Assembly (NCBI GenBank): GCA_033964015.1
Contig: CM066919.1
Coordinates: 4,430,101-4,494,100, forward strand
DNA length: 64,000 nt
Reading direction: 5' to 3'
From: Scolanthus callimorphus
Taxonomy: Eukaryota > Cnidaria > Anthozoa > Actiniaria > Edwardsiidae
Part shown: piece by piece, positions 54,986 to 64,000 of the stretch
Layout of the letters: the number at the start of each line of letters is the position of its first letter
How positions within the stretch are numbered: position 1 is the stretch's first letter
Program-made: the position numbers and the translations under genes
The notes under the pieces: generated by a model
What the model saw: the letters and a program-made list of their open reading frames with translations, nothing else
Databases searched by the model: none
Told to the model about the DNA's origin: nothing

Positions 54986-56499
54986 CTTTGTTATATGGTA
55001 ACGATAGTACGCGCGCTCTGACTGGCTGTTAAAAGGTCATGAAATCCCGGCATGACCTCTCAGAAATCTCGTAACGACCTCGCAGTTCACGACTGGCAAA
55101 AATTCGAATCTCCTTCAAATAAAATTCAAAAAAACGATTTTCAGCGAAACTCAAAACAAAGAATACTTGGACACAGTATTTGTCTCTTGTAATACAAATC
55201 TTAAACTTGTGAGAAGAGAAAAATAAAGGGCTGAATATCAGAAAATGACCTGTTAAATCCGTGGCAAAAATCGGCAATTCCACAATTTCCTCTTTGATCT
55301 CAGCAAATTGCCCCATTTCTCGAATTTAAAAGTTTTTCTTCAGCCAAAACCCGAAATATTCCCAACATTTTTCGAAAATTTTCTCAAATCCTGAATGCTG
55401 AGAATGCCCCCATTTTTTTGACAAAAAGTACCCGACACATTTTGGTTTCGCGAAACACACCAAAAATCCGAAAATTCCCCTAGTAAATTCGATTTTATAA
55501 CATAGACACGATATAACGCGCGCTCTGATTGGCTGATTTTCTATGTGAAAGAAATGGATATACCATAGAGATTTCCCATAGAAATTACGTCACACTCGGA
55601 ATCAAGCGAAACGGGAGGCAAGATTGAGCTCGCCAATTTCACAAAAGCTGTCAAAAACAACACCCTGGATCTAAAACAAGCTCTGGAAATTGAAAGCAAG
55701 TTTCAGATGGATTTATGTAGTTTCGGAAATCCCATGACTGATAGATAGGTTTTATTTTTGCAAAATTTGCTCCTTTTCAACTTTTCGTGCGAGTTTTGAG
55801 GGCTCTGTTTTGAGTGCTGTTTTTATTCAAGTCCGGAATAATTTCTACTTCAGCGGCCACAAAACTGTCATGCGAAAAATTCGTGAAAGGAACGAGTTAG
55901 CAGGTAAGCAAATCAATTGATCCAAATTAATTTTGTTTGGGATTAATGTTTTTTAACCCTGAAATCAGCTACTTCAAATTTAGTAGTTTGCAATTTCTCT
56001 TTTGGCGAGTAAGGTTTCCTTCGCTGCTTTCGATTTTCTTCGTATTATTTTCTCTTGCAATGCCATGATTGCCTAATAAAATATGAGAATCAGAAAAGAC
56101 TATGTTTTCATTATATTTTCTACGAAATAGTCAAGTTTGATTTTGTCATTTAATTTGAAAAGGGTTTCCTTGTAAAATTTCAGTGCTGAATGCAACGATG
56201 TTGTTGAAACACAAAGCGATGTATAAGCTTATTATTTTCCACCTCACAAAGCGATGTATTATTTTCCACTAGCTTTTGAAAAGTCCACTTACAGTGTAAC
56301 TAAAACGGCTAAAAAGAGAGAAGAGATTTGTCAGTACGTATGTATATCCAGTTCTATAATTCCAACCGCATTTTATTCCCGTTTGAGCATGATTTAAGTT
56401 AAGCTTAAATTTTTCTTGCAAGTTATGGGGGATTGTTGTTTGCGTGCGTTTTGTTTCCAACTTTATTTTGCGAAACTTCGTTGTCTATGTTATAAAAGC

Positions 56500-56684
56500 A
56501 ATGGTCCATACTTAGCAGTGCATATATCCAGTTCTGGAAGCACTTGGATAGTTGAGAGAGCACTCAGCTAGGTAGAGTCGCACTCGGCTAACGCCTCGTG
56601 CGACTCTCATACGCTACCTTCGTGCTCTCTCAACTATCCGCGTGCTTCCAGAACTGGATATACGCACGCTAAGCATGGACCATT
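56500..56684. repeat. 185-bp palindrome
   Basis: AATGGTCCATACTTAGC at the left pairs with GCTAAGCATGGACCATT at the right; the stem continues through CCAGTTCTGGAAGCAC and AGTTGAGAGAGCAC to a tip CTCGGCTAACGCCTCG. Confidence 0.88.
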
Positions 56685-57898
56685 CCTTAATTCTTACTGC
56701 AAAATCACTGGAAAAATCTCCAACAAAATGCCGTTTTCCGGCAATTCTAGGTGTCTTGTTACTCGAAAAATTAAAAGAAAATCAGGAAAACATATCCCTT
56801 ATTTCCAAGTTTACCAAGAGCAAATTGTCGAATTAAGTCACCTTTTTTTCGAAAAACGATATATGGGTATTATGCGTTTTGCGAAACAGAATAATGGATA
56901 CACGTGGTACATGAAACACCCGCCCCCTATCCCTAGGAGTGTATCTGCCTCAAGAGCATTGTTACAAACGCTGCATCTGTAGTACCCCATATGTAGTACC
57001 CCTGGTGATGTGTCATATTATTTCAGAAAAGGTCGCACCAGAACTGTCCGTTGTTGTCCGCGATGCGTCATGACTCATGGATACTGTTTTTTTAAAAGCC
57101 ATATTTATCACCCTGCTTATACATAGCTCGCGAATAAATTTTGCACTGGATACCACGGAAATTAATGTCTTTCTTCCTAGTTTCTCCCGACGCACCGCGG
57201 GCTACAATAGGCAGTTGTGACGGTGCAGCCTTTTCTAAAATAGGTGTATGTATTATGCTTACAACATACACAGACGGCAAATGCACCGAGCCTGACAGGT
57301 TGTTGGCTAGAGGAGGATGGATACTTTGTAAACTTACTATATAAGCCCACTTGCGTGTACAATGTGCACATACATATAATAAGGGAAATGGCCATATGGG
57401 GTACTACTGATCCAGTGTTTGTAACAATGCTCTTGCGGCAGATAGACTCCTAGGGATAGGGGGAGACGTAGCAGGTGTATCAAGCGTATCCTATGCTCTG
57501 CGTCGCCAAACGCAAAATACCCACAGTCTTCTTTTGGAAGAAAGTGGGACTTAATTCGATCATTTGTTCTTGATAAACTTGGAAATAAGGGGTATATTTT
57601 CCTGAAGTCTTCATTCAATTTTTAGAGTTAGAAATTCAGAAATCAAGGCGCCTAGAATTGCCGGAAAACGACATATTGTTTAAGAAAAAGAGTGGGAGAT
57701 TTTTCCAGTGATTTTGCAGTAAGAAAATCGAATTTACTAGGAGAATTTTCGGTGTATTTCGTGAAACCAAAATATGTCGGGTAGTTTTTTCAGCATTCAG
57801 GATTATAGAAAATTTCAGAAAAATGTTAGGGATATTTCAGGTTTTGGCTGAAGAAAAACTTTGAAAATCGAGAAATTTGGTGAGATCAAAGAGGGAAA

Positions 57899-58142
57899 TA
57901 AAGCGGTTTTCACATGACTGTCGTGAAAGTAAACGCAATTGTGCAATCACTAGCCAATCAGAAACAAGAGTAATTACAACTTACTGTTGAATGGTTTCCA
58001 GCCCAGCCAATCAGGAGCCGAACCAATTGGCTAGTAATTCCTTGATTGTAATTAGTTTGTAATTTGATTGGTTGATGGAAATAAGCAGCCAATGAGAAAG
58101 CAAACCAATTGTTTTCACGACAGTCATGTGAAATCCGCTCTA
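57899..58142. mobile_element. 244-bp MITE, TAGAGCGGATTTCA ends, copy 2
   Basis: Ends TAAAGCGGTTTTCACATGAC and GTCATGTGAAATCCGCTCTA. It carries several CCAATCA boxes. It splits the right arm of the surrounding inverted repeat, which is continuous at 55240-55270. Confidence 0.85.
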
Positions 58143-58449
58143 ATCAGTAAGCGGAATTGCCGATTTTTGCCACGGATTCTGTTACAAGTCAAAAGGTAAA
58201 GCTGAGCTATAAATTGGAGTCCATCCGGAGAATATGTAGCATTTACCTTTTGCTGCTATTTTGGCTCCCTCTGGTTTTCATTAAGTTATGTAAAGTCAAA
58301 ATTTATAAGGAATTCAAGAAACGTGGAAGCTAAAAATAATAACAGAAAGCGAGTTCAAATTTTGTGCTTACCGATAAATGACAGTGAAGTCGTTGATTTT
58401 TTTTCTCCATCTCGTTGAGTAGAATTCATTCTTACTTCAAGGGCGTACA

Positions 58450-58473
58450 GGGGGGGGGGGGGGGGGGGGGGGG
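58450..58473 (+). repeat. G homopolymer
   Basis: About 24 consecutive G. Length is likely uncertain in the assembly. Confidence 0.9.
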
Positions 58474-58854
58474 GTATGTCGCACGGATCAAGAGTGCAAA
58501 AAAGTGAAAAATGACGAGTCAAGGATGTCGAAAATAAGCTTTCACGGATCACGAAAATGGATGCTGGGAGATCACGCTCTAGTCACTGTTGTTGCTTGCC
58601 CGTGACACCATTTAACGCTATAAAGGACCGGTTATTATTTATCGCCTGGGGGGTCTGAGGATTTCGCGCAATATACGGTAAAAAGAAAGTGATCCCCCCT
58701 CTATAAGTACTTTGGTATACGTGATCCCCCTCCCGGGCCTCGCCGTCACCAAAGCTTCGGTTTGATATTTCCCGTAATGACCTTACCATCGGTTAGTAAG
58801 TAGTAATTAAGTGTCAAACACTAAAACTGCTATTGTGAATGTAAACTAGAATGT

Positions 58855-59070
58855 TGCACATGCAGTTTTCAGCATTGTTCATGTGATTGGCAGCTAATAG
58901 AGTTTTAAAGCGTGTATATTACATGCCATGATTTCTTTAAAAAATCGATTAAGGTATGGCGAAAGGTTCCAAGGATCTTTTACCGAAATGATTATGTACG
59001 TACCATATATAATTTTGAAGCTTGTGAACAATAGAACAGCTAGATTTGTATGAACTATGAATAGATTATT
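58855..59070 (-). repeat. Outer block of the duplicated UGT locus, unit 2
   Basis: 58855-58910 matches 47141-47192 and 58905-59070 matches 49000-49165, continuous here but split by 1.8 kb in unit 1. Confidence 0.75.
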
Positions 59071-60357
59071 ACAATAGCATTATGGCAATAATGAGTTACA
59101 AGAAAATGTCTTCGGAATAATTTTATCTAGAATGACCCCAAAGACATTATTGGAACTCATACCGTTCTGTAGCACGCCTTCACTCTCAGATATCTAATGG
59201 TCGGTAAGGGACAGAACATTAGAAACGCGTTCCAAACTAAAATGTGGCGTTCCAAAATTGGAAAATCAGAGCTTTTGTATAAGATTATCTCCAAACTTGT
59301 AAGGTCGTTCGTTGCTGTTCTGCTCAAAACCCTCTAACTATCATTTAAACCTACTTTTTCTCAGCTACGAATGCCTTGTTCGGCTACAATTTTTGGTAAT
59401 CGGTAAACTGATCATTCTACGCGGAATAGACGCTTTCGGGAAAAAATTGCATCATGGGTAATTAGGGCATTGGACCGTAGCTCGAGTGGGTCAAGGTGAG
59501 TGTCACAATTTGACAGTAGTCACACAACGTTTTCAAGTTTTTCGGCGAAAGGTGAGTTTCTGTTGAAAATGATTAAGCAACTACTCATTCTGCTTTAGAA
59601 AGTTTTTGAAACCCATTTCAATGAAAAACAAGGAAGAATTAAGGGAAAATACAGCGCAAGCCGGTGAGCGTAAGCAGTCGTGCGAAAAGCAAACAATGGC
59701 CGACCAAGCAAAGTTGACCTCAAGACAAACGACTTCCTTTGTATTTCACAAGTTATAACCAACACAGCTTGTTTCCTAAGCCTATTGCTAACTGCCTGCA
59801 AGTTTTCAAGGACAATACGCTGCATCTTCATTTTTTCTGACCCGCGAATGATCGCAAAATCGTTTCAAGTACAATTACGGACATTTTGATAACAAGCCGA
59901 AAGCCATCCAAACAACGCGCCTGCCTGTTTTAAGCCTTCTTACATTGATTTTCAAACATTTACTACAAAATCTAGGTTCACGGTAGAGAGGAAATTTGTT
60001 TTTTAATTATTATGTCGCATTTCTGTTTTGGATGATGCATTTTTCCTACCCTTTTCATACTGTAACCAAAGCTGAACTTTTACCTTTGATAACGACACAT
60101 TTCACTTCAAATACCTTTGTTTGTTTTTGCACCAATTTAATGTCGGACCTTAATTGTAAGCCATTGAAAACTATGCATGGAGAAATTGTTTTTACGTGAA
60201 CACTTTAGCTTTTATAGACTCTTTTCTGCATCGTTTGGAAGGGACTTACCCAGAATTTTTGTTCTGTTTTTCTTGCATATTTTTCATCCGGTTTAGTTGT
60301 AGCAGGGATCGAGCATAGCAATAGAAAATAATGATGTCATGCTCTTGAATTTTTTAG
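59071..60357. other. Spacer before the YqaJ-type ORF
   Basis: No gene can be supported. The 5' end of the transposon at 60358-64000 must lie in here or at an upstream exon, but I could not find its terminal repeat. Confidence 0.4.
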
Positions 60358-62241
60358 ATGCAATTTGAAGACTTCCTTGAATGGTCGGCTGGCCAGCTAC
60401 AATTTTACCTCACCCAAAGGGGGAAACCTATAAGTGGAACAAAAAAAGAGTTACTAGCTGCAAGAGCCCTTGTGGCTTTCGAAAATAAGGATCCTGTTGT
60501 GGACAGTGCTAAAGATTTAACAGAGAAACCAAGGAGGGAGTACAAGGAGTTGGTGGTGAAGCTGAATATATGTGATCCAATAGAAATAGAAGACAAGAAC
60601 TGGAGTCAAGACCTTACAACATGGCCAACCATAAATCTTGGGCAAATTTTTCACTACGTACTAGTTACTAAAGCATTTGACACTAACTACATTGGCCAGT
60701 ACAAGGCCAGGAAGGCATACTCATACTTCAAGAGCTCCCATGTTCATCAGATCCTAACCTACTCTCCACCTGACTCTGGCTTAGTTATTGTGAAATCATC
60801 TGTTACTCCCTCCATGAAAGTCTCTGCTAAACCTTGGGACCTTTGGATACTCTGTTCAAGCTCTGGTGTTATTTCTGCATACTGTTGCTGTACTGCTGGC
60901 TTCTCAAATTGTTGTAACCATATCATTGCTGTCCTGTACAAGCTGCAGTTTGCTGAGGAGAGAGGCTACACTAATCCATCCTGTACTGACATTCCATGTT
61001 CCTTCAATGACCGAAGTAATTTCCAAGTAAAACCAATGAAAGTTAAAGACATGGACATTACAAAGCACAATATTTTGAATGAAGCTACACAACATTGCCG
61101 TTTGATGTATCCTGAGAAAACCAACTTTGATCCAAGAAAAGCTTCTATGCGCCAACAAACATCTGACACTATCTGTTCTTTTTTTACTCAACTCGAAACA
61201 GTTCAACCAAATGCTGTTGTGTCCCTGACAATCGAACCATCTGATACCAGTGATTGCCCTCCACCCATACCTGATATAGCTGATGCAGTTCAGAAGGGAA
61301 ACAGAAACAATATTGAAGCAGACATGCTTAAGTGAATTTATGGACAAAATGACATTTAGTCAAAAACAATTAGACGAGCTCGAAAAATCAACTAAAGATC
61401 AAGCAAAGTGTGATACCTGGAAAAAGCAACGAGTAGGGCGCATTACAGCCTCAAATTTTGATGAGGTCCACAAAAGGTTAATGCAATTAGCGCTTCAAGA
61501 GGTGCAACTAAGCCTCAAACAACACCTTTACTGGGCCGGCTTACTCAACAGAATAACCTTGATCATATTCCTGCTATCAGGTGGGGCAGAGACAATGAGC
61601 AAAAAGCTAGAGAAAGCTTTTTTAAAGAGGTTGGGCCAAACCATACCAAGCCCAAACTGAACATGTGTGGTTTGCGTGCAGTGTCCAATGCCCCGTTTCT
61701 GGCAGCAACTGCTGATAATATTTTCACTTGTTCTTGTTGTGGTAGAGTGTGTGTAGAATACAAATGCCCTCATAGCATCAGAAACAAGTCTGTGGAAGAT
61801 GGTGGGGACAATTTGGATTTCTTACAGAGGATTGATGGACGGCTTGAGCTCAAGAATACACACAGATATTATACACAGGTCCAAGGACAAATGAAGGCAT
61901 ACAACTGTTCAAAGGCATATTTTGTTGTTTGGACACCCATAGGAAGTCCTTTTATTCAGTTGGTTAAATTTGATGAATCTTTCTGGAATGGTGTCTACAA
62001 AAATCTTATATTATTTTTTAAATTATACTTGGCTAAGGTATTGCTTGGCATTCATGTTCTCCATTTTTGTCCTATGTGTGAGAAACGCATTTTAGATGCA
62101 AGGGAAATACCCCAACGCCAGCTTCAGAAGGAAAGCAGTGTCCACTGTGCTCAGTGTGATCAGTGGTACCATTGGCCATGTGTCAATGTGACCTCTGATG
62201 GTATCACTGACTGGGTATGTGCTCTTTGCAAGAGCACATAA
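60358..62241 (+). pseudogene. SAP/SWIM/YqaJ-nuclease/PHD protein of an ISL2EU-like transposon
   Basis: The ATG at 60358 follows TTTTTTAG, which could also be an acceptor. The N-terminus has a SAP-like DNA-binding stretch (WSAGQLQFYLTQRGKPISG). SWIM-type zinc-finger residues follow (AYCCCTAGFSNCCNHIIAV, about 180-200). The frame is lost near 61325, continues in 61283-61480 with WKKQRVGRITASNFDEVHK (YqaJ first motif), and returns near 61485. The nuclease core is FLAATADNIF, CVEYKCPHS (Glu-x-Lys) and YYTQVQGQMKAYN. A PHD finger ends the protein (HCAQCDQWYHWPCVN, then WVCALCK). YqaJ is a phage-lambda-type exonuclease fold. In ISL2EU transposons such a nuclease accompanies the transposase. Two frameshifts make this copy doubtful as a working gene. 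Confidence 0.8.
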
Positions 62242-62474
62242 CATTTTCACCAATTCAGTAGATATCCAATTCTGCAGGCTATTATCGGCTCCTGAAACTG
62301 AGGATATCCCAGCATATTCACTGTTCTGTATCATATGAACACTTTGTGTCAATCTCAGACATTTCTCAATAATTTCAGTTTTTATCCAACTGATTTGGTG
62401 AATACTTAAACAACTGTTCCCCTCAGGATAGATGAACATAAGGCAGGATATATACATTGATAGGGACATCTCGG

Positions 62475-62586
62475 TTTCCCTGCTAGCAGAAGCCTCTTTT
62501 CTTGTATTTCTCTTGGCTGGTGTTTGTAAGGACCAAACACTAGCCCAGCAAAATACAGAGAAAAGAAGCCTCTGCTAAGCAGGGAA
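62475..62586. repeat. Hairpin between the convergent transposon genes
   Basis: TTCCCTGCTAGCAGAAGCCT at the left pairs with AGGCCTCTGCTAAGCAGGGAA-like sequence at the right (62559-62586); inner stem GGCTGGTGTTTG. It could be a small MITE or a transcript-end structure. Confidence 0.8.
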
Positions 62587-63218
62587 TGTCTCGGTATATC
62601 CACCACTATTCATGTGCCCTTTGGGCAATAGTCGTTAACTATTCATAGAATGCATGATAATTCAGGAATGCCAACCCTTAGACTGAAAAATAATCTTGAG
62701 AATTTTTTTCTTAAGTAATCAAATCCACAAGAGGAGAATATATATTATTGCAGTCTGATTGAATTTTTTCCTGGGAGACAAAGTAAAATCAGAAAAACCA
62801 GGATAGTTGATGTCCAAGTTACTTCAATAATCAGTATGTCATTTGTGATATTTAATACATTCAGTGGAACTATTCTATTTTCTCAGTTTTGAGGGGCAAA
62901 GTTTCTTTAAATAATGTAAAGAAAATCATGATTAATCAATATTATATTTTGCATGTTCAAAATGCATTTTTTACAATAATGAAGCACAATTTCAAATTTA
63001 TTACATTTTTACAATCTCAGCAAAATTCTCAGTGTGAAAAGAATATTTATATTGAACAGTCTCCTGGAGGTTCTTGAACTGTACAATAAAGAGTATATTT
63101 TAAAATTTTGAGAGTTATAAATATATTATACAATTGAGTATAATTACTCAAGCGATGCCGACTTCATCTCGGTGACTATTTGCTGGCGAATATTACAATT
63201 ACAATATGCAGATATCCT
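62587..63218. other. AT-rich region between convergent genes
   Basis: No gene. AATAAA at about 63088 (plus strand) could end the plus-strand transcript. Confidence 0.4.
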
Positions 63219-64000
63219 TTAAACAACTAAAGGGTTCTTCAAATTTGTCAATGCAGCACATACAGTGATAATGTCATCTGCAACTGGGAGAAGACTAATT
63301 GGTAATTCATGTTTCAGAATCTGGTAGTCTTTAAGTCGTCCTATGGCCATTTCTACATAAATCCGTATGTTTGCAAACTTAGAGGTTTCTCTGACATCCT
63401 TTCCTGTCATCTGTATGTTGGTGTGGCATGAGGGAGGGATGGCCAGACGGCATTGGTGAAATGCAAGCAGGTCTTCAATTTTGAAGCCACGGTCTGCCAT
63501 GACCAAATCACCTGGTTGCAATAAGTTCAGGAACCCTGAATTCTGTGTAATGAAATTGTCACTTGCTCTTCCACCATATGAGTCAGATATGAAACTGAAA
63601 CAACCATTAGGAGTAATGCCAACTAATACTTTAATAGTGCAGTGATGTTTATATTCAGACCAGAATAATGCTTGGAGGCCAAGACTTGAAGGGGTCTCAA
63701 TATAGAGTTCAGTACAGTCCACAATTACTCTACATTTCTTATAGTATTTGCGGAAACTGTCTGGCAGATTTCTAGACACTTGAATTCTACTTGGCCAAGG
63801 TATTAGGAATTTTAGTTCTAATTTCATCAGACGGAGCCAGGAAAATATCACTGAACTGACCACTGAGGGACTCACTCTGAAAACCACAGCTAGATATTCT
63901 GTCAGCAGTCCTAGGCGGAGTCTCTGCATGGTTAAAAAGAATTCCTCTTCCAGACAAAGACGTCTGTTTCCATGGACCTCTATTCGGTTTCTTTCTTTCA
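63219..64000 (-). CDS. DDE transposase (DDE_Tnp_4 type) of an ISL2EU-like transposon, partial
   Basis: The frame stays open to the window end, so the protein starts outside; the Met at 63929 is internal. The visible N-terminal part (RRLCLEEEFFLTMQRLRLGL, then FRVSPSVVSSVIFSW) is a helix-turn-helix like that of IS4/IS5-type eukaryotic transposases. The catalytic acids are in VIVDCTELYIETP (first Asp), LVMADRGFKI (second Asp) and YVEMAIGRLKDY (Glu). The spacing suits the DDE_Tnp_4 family. A THAP zinc finger, usual in this group, would be encoded further right. No stop or frameshift is seen in the 260 codons present. It is convergent with the YqaJ-type ORF at 60358-62241. Confidence 0.88.
   Translation of the reverse strand, partial: KERNRIEVHGNRRLCLEEEFFLTMQRLRLGLLTEYLAVVFRVSPSVVSSVIFSWLRLMKLELKFLIPWPSRIQVSRNLPDSFRKYYKKCRVIVDCTELYIETPSSLGLQALFWSEYKHHCTIKVLVGITPNGCFSFISDSYGGRASDNFITQNSGFLNLLQPGDLVMADRGFKIEDLLAFHQCRLAIPPSCHTNIQMTGKDVRETSKFANIRIYVEMAIGRLKDYQILKHELPISLLPVADDIITVCAALTNLKNPLVV

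Larger units (their letters stand above)
55008..58190. mobile_element. Compound inverted-repeat block upstream of UGT copy 2
   Basis: 55225-55500 is inverted at 57715-58190 (for example AAATCCGTGGCAAAAATCGG against CCGATTTTTGCCACGGATT). 56690-57000 is inverted at 57385-57725 (CACTGGAAAAATCTCC against GGAGATTTTTCCAGTG). GCGCGCTCTGATTGGCTGAT at 55518 and a relative at 55011 start inner segments. A MITE (57899-58142) interrupts only the right arm. No transposase is visible. Confidence 0.75.

Overview
The window looks like nuclear DNA of a cnidarian, most likely an anthozoan (stony coral or sea-anemone grade). The reasons are spliced genes with small exons and GT/AG borders, a short-chain collagen C4-like gene, intronless UDP-glucuronosyltransferase copies, a DIRS-type tyrosine-recombinase retrotransposon, an ISL2EU-type DNA transposon pair (YqaJ nuclease plus DDE transposase), and very many foldback or inverted-repeat elements. 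No bacterial operon, CRISPR array or rRNA gene is visible. Host genes are a small part of the 64 kb; most of the sequence is mobile or repetitive.

Layout. 1-2540: 3' part of a degenerate non-LTR retrotransposon (APE endonuclease, then reverse transcriptase). 3011-5512: a 15-bp satellite array split by a 2.1-kb inverted-repeat element. 5733-22010: a long gene-poor stretch of nested inverted-repeat elements, MITEs and tandem duplications. 22394-25260: exons of a short-chain collagen C4-like gene, whose last intron holds a G-tract foldback. 26705-28682: one MITE and one hairpin element. 28849-35117: a DIRS-like element with gag, RT-RNase H and tyrosine recombinase regions, inverted terminal repeats, an internal complementary region and, unexpectedly, 33-bp direct repeats at its borders; a TTAA-type insertion sits in its gag. 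35401-36090: a second gag-like ORF. 36358-37615: two exons of a sulfotransferase. 38283-43098: MITEs, minisatellites (one carrying paired TGACGTCA sites) and short duplications.

43513-59070 is a tandem duplication of one locus. Each unit carries a UDP-glucuronosyltransferase gene on the minus strand (45431-46978 and 53295-54845), and the two units have been interrupted by different insertions: a 1.8-kb block in the flank of the first gene; a gag-like relic, a 290-bp tandem array, a 1.27-kb TA-flanked element and a 3.9-kb inverted-repeat block around the second.

60358-64000: two convergent ORFs, a SAP/SWIM/YqaJ/PHD protein on the plus strand and a DDE transposase on the minus strand running off the window end. 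Together they read as one autonomous ISL2EU-like transposon, its nuclease ORF now broken by two frameshifts. The host genes show no functional link to each other beyond the duplicated glucuronosyltransferases. All calls are from reading the sequence; no database search was run.
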